From NCBI RefSeq assembly GCF_003097655.1, contig NZ_QCZH01000001.1:434001-498000 (forward strand): a stretch of DNA of 64,000 nt, in the 5' to 3' direction. Positions 1-15,000 of this stretch are shown here, one piece after another. The notes under the pieces are model-generated. The model ran no database searches and had not been told where the DNA came from. It saw nothing but the letters and a program-made list of their open reading frames with translations. Origin of the DNA: Flavobacterium laiguense. GTDB lineage: Bacteria > Bacteroidota > Bacteroidia > Flavobacteriales > Flavobacteriaceae. The position numbers and the translations under genes are program-made. Within the stretch, counting starts at the first letter, position 1. Each line of letters begins with the position of its first letter.

Positions 1-3000
1 CTTGCAGCCGGTGATTATTATGTAATGCTAAAATATTCGATGAGCGGTACAGATTGTTTAGATACACCGCAAAAAATAACGATAACGGAACCAGTTGCTG
101 CTTTAACGGCATCTGCGGGAGTATCTGAACTGGCGGGATGTGGTCCAGGTACAGTACAATTTCCTAAAGACGACGGAAAAATCCGCATTACCAACCCTCA
201 AGGCGGGACACCATTTGCAGGGCCAAATCCATATTTGTATAGTTTCGATAATCAGAATACGTGGGTCCCTACGAATGATTATTATATGCCTGTGGGTATT
301 TACACTGTTTATATCAAAGATGCTAATGGGTGTATATTTCCTATGCCAAACATTACCATCGATCCCAAGCCGGTAGATCCTACAATTGACGTTTCATCGC
401 CTGCTTTCAATTGTAATGGGACGGCAAGTAGCACGATAACGGTTACTAATCCAGCCAGTGCGGTGTATGATTATACCTATTCGCTGGATGGGACGGCTAA
501 TGGTAACGTGCCTGCTAATGTTTTTGTCGGGGTTCCGTCTGGGGCGCATACCGTAAATGTGGGGTATGTATTAAAAAGTGTTACCACGTTCAGTAATTTG
601 CTGAATGAAGATTTTGGTACAGGTTCAGAAATTTCTTCACCGGGTATTAATCCTGCTTTTTGCTGGGAGAGGCAAAACTTTTTGACTTGTGATAAAAACG
701 GAACTTTAAATAACGGAGAATATACGGTTACTAATACTCTAAAGAATAGCCCATGGCCTGGCTGGAATAATCCGGTAGACCATACGACCGGTAGTGCAAC
801 CGGTAGGTATATGGCTGTTGATGCAGGGGTCGCTATACCAGCGGGCGCAGTGTTGTACCGAAAACAAATCAAGGATGTTATCCCAAACCAACCGATACAA
901 GTTAAATTTTTTGCCACAAATTTATTAAAAGTAGGAAATACACAACCAAATGCCTCTTTAACAGTTGAAGTACAAACGAGCTCAGGAACGGCTTTGTCAT
1001 CAAGCTCTACTGGAGGGATTCCTAAAACAAATGGTTGGGTTGAATTTAACAGAACTATAAATCCAGGAAACAATACTACTTTAGATTTTGTATTAAAATT
1101 AGATAATCCAGGTATTGATGGGATTGATTTTGCTGTAGATGACATTCAAGTCTATCAGCTTCCCAAAGCCTGTGTTACCCAAAAAGACTTTAAAATAGTA
1201 GTGGCCAGCAACCAAGCTTTTGCGGCTTCTGTTACGGGAACTTCCGACATGAGTTGCGCAGGATTGAGTGATGGAAAAATTATTATAGCAGCTCAAAATT
1301 TTAATACTACTACTGGTTTTGAGTATTCTAAAGATGGTATCACTTGGCTTACTTCTACCACTTCGCCAGTAACTCTTATCGACTTAGGATCAGGGGCTTA
1401 TGTGTCGCAAGTGCGTTATAATGCGGCGGGTGCTTGTACATTGACGTTAACGCAACAAACCATTAATGCTCCTGCGCCTATAGTGGTAAAAACGACTCCA
1501 ACGGTAGCTACTTGTCTTCCAAATGGTGGCGCTACGGTAGATGCGACAGGTACAATGGGAGGAACGGGTGCTTATACTATTCAGTTGGTAAATACCGTGG
1601 CTCCTCTTACTGTAACCAATTTTCCTTCTACTTTAATTTTAAATAATGTTGCTCCAGGAACGTATACTATTGTGGTTAGGGATGCCAATGGTTGTAAACC
1701 AACCACAGACCCTACTATAACAATTGCACAACCTGCAGCCCCAACTGCGACTATAGATCCTACCTCTAATTTGTGTTTTGACCCTACCACGGGTGCCAAT
1801 ATCACTGTAAATGTAATAGGAGGAGTAGGGCCTTATACCTATAAATCAATATTGAATGGAGGTACGCCAAGTGGCGCCAGCGCCACTTTTGATGGCCCAC
1901 CATTCCCAGCCAAATTTACTTATAATACTACCGTTACCGGTACGTATGCTTTTGAAGTTACGGATAGTTATGGTTGTAAAGTAACAACGGCTGATCAAGT
2001 TATTAATGATAAATTGACGGCAGGTGCTGCTGTAACAACTGCTTTAGACTGTGATGCTGCACCAGCCAATCGAGCTGTCATTACTGGAACAGTTTCTGGA
2101 GGTAAAGCACCATTTGTGGTTACGCTTCTTTCTGGAGTGGGACCGGGTACTTTGGTACAACCCGTTGGAAATGCAACTACTTTTACCTATACTACAGCGG
2201 TTGCAGATACTTATAAATTTCAAATTAAGGATGCCAATAATTGTTTAACTACCAGTGAGGCTACAATTAATTCATTGGTTGCTATTACTTTAGCTACTGA
2301 TAATGTAAACCCAAAATGTAATGGTTTTTCGGATGGAAGCATACAATTGAATCCAGGAGGAGGATCAGGTGGATTTACTTACAGCACAGACGGGATTACT
2401 TATAATAGTACCTCATTTTATAGCTCATTAAGTGCTGGAGTAGCATACACCTATTATGTAAAAGACAGCAATAAGTGTACAAAAAGCATAACAGTTACTT
2501 TAACAGCACCAGCTTTTATCACTGGAACGGCAAAAATAACCACACCTTATACCTGTGATGGTCCAGGAGAAATTACGGTTTCAGCTGTTTCAGGAGGAAA
2601 TGCAGGCGGATACAACTATACGCTTTATCGAGGAGCTGTTGCTGTTGCAGGGCCACAATCAGGTGTCGGAGCCGATGTTTTTAAAAATTTAAGTGTTCCG
2701 GGGAATTATACCGTAACTATTACGGACACAAAAGGATGTTCTTTTACCACAACGCCTGCGTTAACTATTGATGCTTTAAATGGTCCAACGGATTTAGATT
2801 TTACCTATAAAACTTTTAACTGTAGTGACAATACTTCCGCATTCAATGTTAATTTACCATCTGGAGCTGGTGGTCAAACACCAGTAAAATTTCAAATAAT
2901 TGGTGTTCCGGCATCTATTGCAGTTGGTTCCCTACTATACATCTTTTTGACCCAGCCCAATTCGGATGGACAATATTCGGGAGTCCCAGAAGGAGCTTAC

Positions 3001-6000
3001 AAATTTCAAATAACGGATAAAAACAACTGTACGTACACAGAGGTTTATAATCTGATACCTGACCCTCCAATTGTGGTTACAGGAAAGTTGATCAATAATG
3101 TCAAATGTAAAGGCTCTGCAACGGGTTCTGTAGAATATTCAGTTTCTGACTTTGCCACCACTTATTCTTATACCATAAATGGAGGGGCATCTTCTGGTGC
3201 TGTAAACACTCCAAAAATTACACTGACTAATTTATCAGCAGGAGATTATACCATTAGTGTTACGGACAAAAAAACGGGTTGTGTTAGAACAGCAAAGGTT
3301 ACTGTATCTGAACCAACAGATGCATTAACTATAGATTCAATTGACAAATCAACAATTACTTGTTTGGCGACAAAAAGTAATGTAGATATCAACACAACTG
3401 GTGGTTGGGGCGGTAACAGTTATACCGTTACGGGAACTGCGCCTGCAGTAACGGCTGTTACTCAAGGAACCAAAACTTTTGTGGGTCTTGCAGCAGGTGA
3501 TTATACTGCTACTGTTAAAGATTTGAATGGATGTATTGTGACACAGAACTTTACAATAAATCCAGTAGTAGGGATTACCGCTGCTATTGGAGTTTCCGAT
3601 TTTTGTTATGACAGTGCCGATAAAGCGACTCTTGTCGTTTCTCCAAATACGTTTGCAAATTATGAGTACAGTATCAATAGCGGTACGCCTAAAGGAGATG
3701 GTACTTTTAATAGTCTTACTCCGGGCAGCTATACCATTCGTGTAACGGATAAAGTTACAGGTTGTTTTAAAGATTTATCGGCAACTATAGCCAATCCAGT
3801 TTCGGCAAATACTAAATTAAATAAAGATTTAGATTGTGATGCGACTAACCCTAACGCAATTATTGAAGTTACGATTAATGACGGTTACCCTGATTATAAA
3901 TACAGAGTAAGTACAACTGGACCAACTTTTTCAGGGGGGTATACTACACTTGTAGCAGGACTAAAAACGTTTACTCATACCACTACCACGGGAGCTGCAG
4001 CAGCAACTTATGACTTTGAAATCACCGATGCCAAAGGCTGTACAACCATAGTGACGAGAACTATAAATGCTAAAGTATTGCCAACAGCAACTACAACTCC
4101 AACGAATCCAACTTGTTTTGGAGGAAATAACGGTTCTATTGTAGTCAATGCCAGTTTAGGATTGGCACCTTATACCTATGAGGTTTCAACAGTTGCTGCT
4201 ACGGGACCATTTACTGCTATGACTTCTAATTCGTATCCAAATGCTTCAGCAGGGGATTATTGGTTTAGAGTTACAGATGACAAAAAATGTACTTTTACAA
4301 CTCCAAAAGAAACATTGGTTGCACCTTCGCAAATGACGGCTTCTGCTTCAGTGACTACTCCGTTAAAGTGTAATGCCAGCAATGTGCAACAGGCTGCACT
4401 TATTACGGTTACGGCTTCAAATGGCACTCCATTCCCAGGGCCAGATTTTTATAGATACAGTTATAATGGATTGGCTTATGGGACTTCTAATACATTTACT
4501 ATAAACTCGGCGGGTAACGTAACAATCGATGTTAAAGATGCCAATAATTGCCCTGTAACAGTTACTGGTGGTGTTACGATAGCAGCTTTAAATCCACCTA
4601 CTGCTATAGCTTTCTCCAAAAACAGAACTATTAATTGTAGTGTATTGGATGCCGATGTAGAGCTTACGGTATCTGGAGGTACTCCGCAATATAAATATGA
4701 AATAACGGCACCGGCTGTTGCGACTGCGACTGTTGCAGGTCAAGCAAGCCCATACACCTTTTCAAATCTAACCCCTAGAGTTTACACTTTTAAGGTAACG
4801 GACAGTAATGGTTGTACGGTTACCGATACCTATAACCTTACGGCTTCGGGCAAAATTAATGTATCCGGTTCATTAGTGGCGGATGCCAGTTGTAACGGTG
4901 TATCCGACGGAAAAATTCAATTTACCGTGGGCGGAACCTATGTAGGTGCTACTGGAGTTCTTACAAATAGTTTGACTGCGGCTGTCGTTAATGTACCAGC
5001 TATTCCAATAGGAGGAAATGTATTAAATTTCACCGGTCTTCCAGCTGCGACTTATACGCTTACTGTAACCAATCCTAGTACAGGGTGTAGTGCTACTACA
5101 TTTGTAGATGTAGCCCAACCTACTGCAGTAATTATAACCAGTATCAAAGCCACCAAAGTTTTCTGTTCTAAACCAATTTCGACCATTACTGTAACTGCTT
5201 CTGGCGGAACAGGTCTTTTGTCTTATGCTATTATGAAAACTGGAAATGCTCCTCTAGCGGTCAATTACCTTGCGAGTAACATTCAAACCAAAGATACTAG
5301 TGTTGATGGATTGGTTTATGATGTTTGGGTAAAAGATGAAAACGGTTGTCCTGCTATTATGGGAACTGTTTCTGCGGTAAGTGATCCTGCGCCTACGGTT
5401 ACCGCTAGTGCAGTAGGGCAATGTTTGGGTACTGGGACGTACACTATAACCGCTACCCCGGGTGCTACTGTATTTGGTACACCAACGTATAGTTTAAATG
5501 GCGGCGGTTTTGTACCTACTAATACTTTTACCATAACTACAGCGGGTGATTATACTATTACCATAAAAGATGGGAATGGTTGTACAGCACCAAGTAATAA
5601 GGTAACGGTTGCTTCTAAATTAACATTAGGGGCCATTTTAGATAAGGATATTACTTGTGCTTTTGCTGCTCCTTTTACTTCTAATGATGCTCAGATAACA
5701 TTGACAGCAGCAGGTGGTAATGGTGCGTATGCTTATGAATATGATAATGGCGGTGGATTTGTTTCTTTTGCAGGATCAGTTTATAAAACTTTAATCCCAG
5801 GTAATTATATTTTTAGGGTTAAAGATGCCAGTGGATGTAGTGTTGTAACTACAGTAGCTATTCCAGTTACTGCTAAAGTAGATCCCGTGATTACAAGTGC
5901 CACACCAGATCCATTAAAAAAAATCAATTGTAACGGTGAAGCTACTGCTGCTATTGATATTGTCATCGATAATACGAAAGGACAAGCGCCATTTGTATTT

Positions 6001-9000
6001 AATGTAAAACAATACACTGATGCTACTCATACAACGTTGGTAAAAGATTTTGGCACTCAAACATCAGGTTTATCAGCTGGGTATTATTTAGTTACAGTTA
6101 CAGATGCTAAAGGGTGTACGGATACGAAACCCGTAACTATTACTGAGCCAGCACCAATTGTAGTAAAACACCATGAAGTGCCTATTACATGTGGTGCTTT
6201 GGGAGTATCTAAAGGTTCAATCATTATTGATAAAATTACAGATGGTGTAAGTGCTCTTGGAGGAACTGGAGGTACAGGACCGTATAATTATTTTGTAACG
6301 GGTGTTAATGGCTATAATGCCGTCGAATTAAATAATGCTGGGACTACTTCTATCACTTTTAATGTGGTTGATTTTGGATTGTATCAAATTAACGTGGTTG
6401 ATGTTAATGGCTGTTCTAAATTAGTTCAAAACGTATTGGTAGCTTCACCTCCAGATGATTTAGATATTAGTGTTATTTCACCCCCAGCAGATTGTTCTAC
6501 TTCTGGTTCTGCTACGATTTCAATTGGGGCATTAAGTAGTATAACTGGAACTGGACCTTTCTATTTTAGAATATATACGGGACCTGGTGTTTTTTACAAT
6601 GCTTTAGATCCAACTTGGCTTCCAGAAGCTCCACTAGGTAGTAAAAAAGCGACTTTCCCTAATTTGATACCGGGTGTTACTTACACCTTTATGGTATATG
6701 ACGCTGATGCAGCCCATGGAGGGACAGGTTCAGGATGTTATTACTACGAAACCTCTTCGGTTCCAATTCCAACTAATTCATTAATAACGGTTAATCCATT
6801 AATTGCAAATAATATTACTTGTAAAAATGCTGCAAATGGGAATGTTACTTTTACTATTAACCATCCATACGGTGTTGCAACACCAGTTATTTACCAGATA
6901 TATAATTCATTGACTGCTGCTGCAGTAGGAGCAGCTGTATCAGATATAGTTCCTGCTAGTGGCTCGTTGATTGTAAATAATTTTGGTGTTTTACCTTTTG
7001 GTAATTATTTTGTTTTAGTTAAGGAAGATGTTGGAGCAACTCATGCGGGTTGTAGTAAAGCTTCTGCTTCATTTGATATTACTGAAGCGGCTTTCGATTT
7101 GACGATTGATGCGACTGTTTCTAAACAGCCTAATACTTGTAATTTAACTGCGGGTATAATTACAGCTAGCGCAAGTGGAGGAAAAGTTGTTCTTGTAGAC
7201 CCTACAGACGCTACAATTATTCCTTTACCTTATTTATATCAAATAACGACAGTCAATGTTCAACCCGCAGTAGGAGATCTAAATTGGAATGTTAAGAATA
7301 CTTTTACTCTTTTGGGAGCTAATACCTATTATATATGGGTTAAAGATGCTTACAATTGTATAAAAATGGATTCTGAAACTTTAATTAATGATGCTGCACC
7401 AGTTATAAATGCACTACCAGTAACGGCTGTTTGTCCAGCAGACATGCCAAAAACGATAACAATTTCAGGGACTGTGTTTGCGGGCTCTTCTATAACGTAT
7501 GCTATAGGTACTGGACTTCCTGCAGTTGCGGTTGCGGGTGCATACAAAACAACTTCGGACTTTGTGCTTACAGCTTCGGGTAATTATACGTTCTTCATAA
7601 AAGACGACAATGGTTGTGTTGTAAAAGCACCTTATACTATTAATGAGGAGATTATTCCTAATCTAAAGGTTGATAAACAATTGGATTGTAAAGCAAGTCC
7701 TGATGCCAACATTCACGGAGAAGTTGTAGGCGGTCTAGGTACCGGTACATATTCTTATACCGTAAAAATTGGTAGTGGTGCTGTTGGTTCTAGTGTGCCA
7801 ATTACAGGAACTACTTTCGATTATTCGGCAACCACTTCGGATACTTATACTTTTGTGATCACAGATGGTACTTGTAATGTTACAGAGATTATAAAAGTAG
7901 ACCCAAAAGTGCCAACCGTATTTGATACTCATATTGTAGATGTAAAATGTTTTGGTGATAATACGGGAAGTATTTCTGTTGATGTAACTTCTGGCGTAGG
8001 ACCATTTGAATATCAATTGAGCGGAGGTCCAGTTTCTTATGGGTATCAAGATTCAAATCAATTTAATTTGTTGAAATATGGGACAACATATACTGTTACC
8101 GTTAGAAGCAAAACAACCTTATGTGAGTATAGTAAGACAGTTACAGTTGGTCAACCTGGTTTAGCTTTAGCAGTTGTTCCAACGATCACCAAATTATCCT
8201 GTGATCCAAACAATGCAGCACAAAAAGGTACGGTAAAACTTGTTGTAACTGCAGGAACGGGCACAGGACCTAATTATCAATATAGTTTTAATAATAGTGC
8301 TTATGGAACTGCTAATGTTTTTGACGTATTTGATACTGGTTTAGATCAACTAGGAATTCCTTATAAAGTAAAAGACAGTAACAATTGTGAAGTGTCGGGT
8401 ACTGTAGATATTTTTAAACTTGATCCACCAGTTTTTAATAAGCCTGCATTTAGCCAAACAACGGTTACATGTGTTGCTCTTACTAGTGATGTTATCGTTG
8501 CTGTAGATCTTACTCATGGCGTAGGTACACTTAAGTACGAGACCATTGCGCCTTCCCCAATGATTGTCAATAATTTAACAGATCCTAAATTTATTGGTTT
8601 AATTCCCGGTGATTATCTCTTCCAAGTAACGGATGCAAATGGTTGTACCGACCAAGTAAGTTACAAGGTTAAGGATGTTACTAAAATCAATCTTCAAGTT
8701 ACTTCGCAAAGTGATGTCATTTGTGATGCTTCGGCTACGGGAACGGCAAGTTTTGCTGTAACTGGTTTCGGACTTGCAACGTATAGTTGTACGGTAAATG
8801 GGTTAGCATTCCCGTTAGTATTGCCAAATTCTAATACTGGAGCAACAATTAGTTTAACAGGATTGGCTGCAAATACTTATATCGTAAGAGTTACGGATAA
8901 TGTTACTGGATGTTTTGATGAGAAAACAGTAATAATCAAGAATCCTACTCTACCTTTTGCCTTGCTACCTAATACAGTTACGCCTTTGGGTTGTAAAACC

Positions 9001-12000
9001 AAAGGAGCTGTAACCATCAATGCTACTGGCGGATGGGGTAATTATGTATATACGCTAACTCAGCCGGATTTTTCTACAGTTACCAATACTACAGGTGTTT
9101 TTGCAGGTCTTACGCAAATAGGAACTTACAACACTTCCGTAAAAGATGACAATGGATGTACAATTTCAGGAAGTTTTACTTTATTAGACCCTACTCTTGT
9201 CAATCCAACCATTTCTTCGGTTGTTGTTTCTTGCCCTACCAACAATCTTTCGACTTTGACTGTAACGGCAGCTTCTGCATCAACTTTTACCTATGCTCCT
9301 TTTGGGTATAGCATTGATAATGGAGTAACGTTTCAAGCCTCAAATATTTTCAATAATTTATCTCCGGGTAGTTATGATGTGGTGGTAAAAGATGCTTTTG
9401 GATGTGTTTCTGCAGGTACAAATGCCAAAATAGAATCACAACTTTTTGCAACGACACAAAATACTAAAGACATTTTCTGTACAGGAATTGTTAATGGTAC
9501 TATCAAAATTAGTGCAGTTGGTGGTTATGGTTCTTATACCTATACTTTCTCTAAAGATGGAGCTCCAGTTTCAGCTCCAATAGCATTCCCAATTGGATCT
9601 GATACTGCTAACTATACTGTTCCTGATACAGCTCCAGGAAGTTATGCTTTTGTAGTATATGATGCTAAAGGATGTTCGTTTACAATTATAAATGCTGTTG
9701 GGATGGTGGCTCCAACTCCAGTAGCTTTAGCTCCTGCTGATATCGTTAAAACGGCTGTAGATTGTAATAGTGCAAATGGTACGAATAACAATGGTACTAT
9801 AACCGTTAAATTAAGTGCAGGTAATAATAATCCGTCCTACACGTACGCCTTGTCAGGAACTGCTATACGCGCTGCCCAGCCTTCAAATGTTTTCACAGGA
9901 TTGGCTCCTGGAAGTTATGATGTAACGGTTACTTCGGGTAGAGGTTGTGATGCTACTGTAAATGTGACTATTGCGGATCCCGTGATTGTTGGTGCTGCAT
10001 CGGTTGTTCCTAATTTTGCGTGTTCTGCCAATGTAGTTCAAGCGACAGCTGTTGAAATTACAGGCTCAGGGGGTACAGGAACTTATAGTTTCAGTAATGA
10101 TGGTACAAATTATTTTACAAGTAATACTAAGCCAGTTGCTGACAAAAAATATACTTTTAGTGTTGTTGATACGGGCTTACCACAGCCGTTCACGTATTTT
10201 GTAAAAGACACCAATGGTTGTATTCAAACGGTAAACGCCACTGTTAATCCTTTCCCTAAATTAGTGTCTGTGATTGCCACAAATGGTCCCGCCATGGATT
10301 GCACCATTGCCAACAATAAACAAGAAATGAATGTGGTGATAACTGGCGGTAGCAATACACCGAATCCGTTCACTTACCAAGTCTATCAAGACGGAATTGC
10401 TTTTGGATTGCCAAACACATTAGCTGTTGGTGACAATACATTTACCTATAATGCTCCAACGGCAGGTCATTACTATGCATTTGAAGTAATTGACAACAAT
10501 ACAACATGTAGTTTAACTTCAATTGCTTACGACGTTCCATTATTCAATAAAATTAACGTAGTTGCTTCTACAGCAGCTAATGCCAAATGTAAAAATGATG
10601 TCAATGGTGCCATTGAAATTAACGTGACAGGTTATTCAGGAACGTATGATTATGAAATTCTTAAAGGAGGAGTTTCTCTTGTTCCAGCTCTTACTGGCTC
10701 AGGAGACAGTAGTATTACAAGTTCTTTACTACTTCCTCAAGGATTGGGTGCTGGAAATGATTATACCGTGAAAGTGATAGAAACCGCTTTCCCAAGTTGT
10801 CCGGCAACTTCAAATGTTGTTATTATTACTGAGCCTGCAGCTTTAACCCTTAGTAATGTAATCACGGTGGTAAACAAAAACTGTTTCACAACAGGAGCTC
10901 AAGTTACCGTGCCTATTACATCGATAGGAGGAGGCACTCCTGATTATATGTATGCGTTTGTGCCAAAGGGTGCATCACCAGCAGGTCTTTACACTTCATC
11001 TAATACAAAAACAATTGCTACTACTCAAATAGCTCCTCTATTTGACGAATGGGATGTCTATGTACAAGATGTGAATGGTTGCCCAGTTGTTCAAACTATC
11101 CAAGTTACAACGGACCCAATGCCCACAGTTACTTCTATACCAGCTAGCCAATGTGCTAATCCTGCTGGATATACCATCAATGTGACAGGAACTGGTGTAG
11201 GAACATTAGAATACAGTCTGGATGGGAATAGTTTCCAAACCAGTACCGTATTTACCGTTGCTTCTCCGGGGACTTATGATGTTACGGTACGTGATGCAAA
11301 TAAATGTGCCGTTACAGTAGTTGCTGCTTTTACTATCGTTAAACCGCTTGCCTTAAAAGGAGTTGTTTCGAAAGTGAGAAGCTGTAGTGCTGTTAAAGAT
11401 GGCGAAATTACAGTAACCGCTACAGATGGTTCTGGTCTGCCAAACTATGAGTACAGTATAGGCGCAGGAGCTTATGGTCCGTCTAATGTATTTGGTGGTT
11501 TAGCAGCGGGAACGTACACCATGAACGTTAGAGATACAGGAACTCCTTTACCTTTTTGTGTGAAATCAATAGCAGTGACTGTTGATGCTCCTACAGCTGT
11601 AACCGGTATGGCTTTGTCTAAAGTTGATGTAAGTTGTAAAGGAAGCAGCGATGGATCTATAAAGGTTGCTTTAGATGCTACGACTTTAACAGTAAATAAC
11701 AATCCAGATTATAATTTCAGTTTAACGGGTACTACAGTGAATTTAGTTGTTGTAGCTAGACCGAACCAACTTTCTAATGTTTTTGATACTTTAGAAGCAG
11801 GAACTTATACTATAACTACAACGTCATCTAGAGGTTGTCAGGATTCAAAAACCATAACTATCGTGGAACCAGCAACTATCGTTGTTCCGGCTCCAGTAGT
11901 GGTACAATATGCTTGTTCTGTAGCGACAGCTTCCAATACCATGAACCTAGCAAGTATAACGGTAAATGCTCCGTCGGGAGGTTCAGGAACATACACTGTT

Positions 12001-15000
12001 TACGAATTTGTAAAAGGAGGTGTCGTTGTACAAAGCGGTAAAAACAATGTGTATAACCAAACTGATTTATCGGGTGGGACTATAACAGTAAATGTATATG
12101 ATGACAAAGGTTGTATAGGAACGGTTGTAGCTGCACCTATAGATCCATTTGTTAGTATTGATTTTGCGGCTACCGCAATTACGATAACCAAAGGAATTAC
12201 TTGTGTTAACGACGAGGAAATTAAAGTTAATGTAACCACTACAGGGGCAATGGTGCCAATGCCAACTTTAATTTATAATGTAAAAGGTTTAAGTGCAGGC
12301 AGTATCTATGATGTTACGGATCCAACTTCAACAGGTGTTTTCACTGGATTGACTGTAGGGGATTATATGGTTACAGTAACCAACCCTATTACTGGATGCG
12401 CTATTCAAAAGATACACTATGTAAATGAGCCAAATACCTTCGACCTGCAAGTGGTCAATAAATCGGATGTGATTTGTTTTGGTTCTAATGAAGGTAGTGT
12501 GGAGTTGACTTTTGTTGACAGAAACCCATTGCCGGTTGATGAATCAGGGCCTTATAGCTATATAATTAAAGATGCTGCCGGAGCGACTGTGCGCAACGGA
12601 AATAGTACGAATGCGACACCCGAATTAATCACAGGTTTAATAGCAGGTACGTACTCCGTAACGGCTACACTTACCAGTCTTACGGGTCCACAATGTACTA
12701 CTGCATTAAAAAATTTCACAATCAATCAGCCTGTTCAAATATTGGTGATAAGCGAAACTCATACCCAAATTACATGTGTGACAGGAAACAATGATGGTTC
12801 TATTTCGGTTACAGCAGTAGGAGGATGGCCAGGGGATTATCAATTTGAATTGGTGGGACCAGTAAGCAAAACTTGGAGTACAGATATGAATTTCACGGGC
12901 TTAACAGTCGGAAATTATACTGTTAATGTAAGAGACAGTAAAGGTTGTATTGCGCCTATAAGCGTTAACTTGACCAATCCAGTTACTATTTTAGCCACTA
13001 TTGCTGCTGATAAAACGTTATTAAGTTGCTTCGGGGATACCGATGCTACGATAACATTAGATTTAGCCACTCTTTCGGGAGGTTCAGGAAATTATAGGTT
13101 TACATTAGAATCTACATTGCCTAACGGAACCATTATACAAAACGGACCACACTTGAGCAATGTGTTTACCAATTTGGGGGCCGGAAGCTATAGGGTATTA
13201 GTTTCAGACGATTGGACTTGCTCTAATTTTTCGAATACTGTTGTGATAACCGAGCCAACTATAGTAAAAGCAAGTTTAGTTGTAGCGTCTACTCAAACCT
13301 GTACGACTCAAACTAGTCTTACGCTTTCGGCAACTGGAGGTACAGGATTATACAGTTATAGTGCGACTGCTAATTTTGCAGTAGTATTAGGCTCTTTTGT
13401 TTCGTCCGTTACATTCCCTGTACCAACTGGAACGTATCGTTTTTATGTGAGAGATGCGAATGGTTGTATCAGTGTTGTTTCTAATGGCATCAAAATAGAT
13501 CCATTGGTGCCATTGACCATCAAATTAGATGTTACTAATGCGGTGATCAATTGTCGTGGAGATAATACAGGTGTTATTGTAGCCACAGCAAATGGCGCTT
13601 TGGGGAATTATGTGTATACATTGCTAGATGATGCCACAAATAATCCAATAGCAGGTGCTGTACAATCAACACCAGGGGTCTTTACACAATTGGTTGCGGG
13701 AAGTTATAAAGTGCAAGTAATAAGTGATGATTGTAATACAACATCAGCAACCATTACTATTGCACAACCTGCTTTACCTTTAATTGCTCCATTTATAGTA
13801 ACTCCTGTTACTTGTAATGGTAATGGCGATGGGAAAATAGTTATCAATGCATCAGGGGGAACCAGTGCAATTAAATATGCTATTTCGGCTAGATTGGATC
13901 AGTTTTTTGACATTGGTGTATTTAATAATCTCAAACCGGGTGATTATACGATTGTTACTCAAGACAAGAAAAGTTGCTATATCAATGATTTAGTTACTAT
14001 TACCGAACCTGATCCGATTAATGTTAGTACGGTGGCCAATTCTATAGTTCCGGAAATTTGCGTTGGAGACAAGAACGGTGAATTTAAAATTGATATTTCT
14101 GGTGGAATTGCTCCTTATAGCGTAAATTTGGACAACCCAAATATGGCTACAGCAACACAAGGAACCTTGGGACAAACGCAATTTGACTTTACCAACGGAA
14201 TAACAGGAGGTGATCATAGGGTTTATATCGCCGATAGCATGGGTTGTCCTACCGAATGGAAAGTAGCTTTACCGCCTGCTATTAATTTAGATCCAAAAGC
14301 CAATGTTGCATATGATTGTGTTGATAACGAACCTGGAAATACAGTTGTAGTTACCGTAGATCCTAGTAACACCTTTCTTTCTGATATTGACTATACAATA
14401 GACGGACTAACGCCTTTTCAAGCGAGTAATATATTTGCAAATGTGGTACCAGGATTGCACTATGTTGAGGCAAGACACACCAACGGTTGTATTCAAAAAT
14501 TTGATGGAATTGTAGTCGATAAAGTAGATCCATTATCAATTTCATTAGCACTTGGAGGATTAAATGAAATTGTTGCTACCGTTTCTGGAGGATCTGGTAT
14601 CTATCAATTGACGTTGAATGGAGAACAATTTAGTACGCAGAATAAATTCATTTACTATAAATCTGGTGATTATACCGTAACGCTTTCTGACAGTTATGGT
14701 TGTGTGGTTTCGGCGACTAAGTATTTTGAGTTTATTGATATTGAAATTCCAAAGGTGTTTACGCCTAATGGAAGTGGTACAAATGACCACTGGAAACCCT
14801 TAAAGACAGAAAATTATCCAGATATAAAATTTGTAGTGTATGACCGTTATGGTCGTATAGTAGGTGAATTTGGTGCCGGACAATTCTGGGATGGGAATTA
14901 CAATGGCACCGAGCTGCCAATGGGGGATTATTGGTATGTTTTAAAACTTAGAAACACCAAAGATGATCGTGAATTTGTAGGTCACTTTACTTTGTATCGA

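Noticed and set aside
477..1145. Long antisense frames inside the adhesin genes (e.g. 477-1145, 17587-18027)
   Set aside because: They are shadows of the repeat coding strand; composition follows the sense frame and no family motif is seen.
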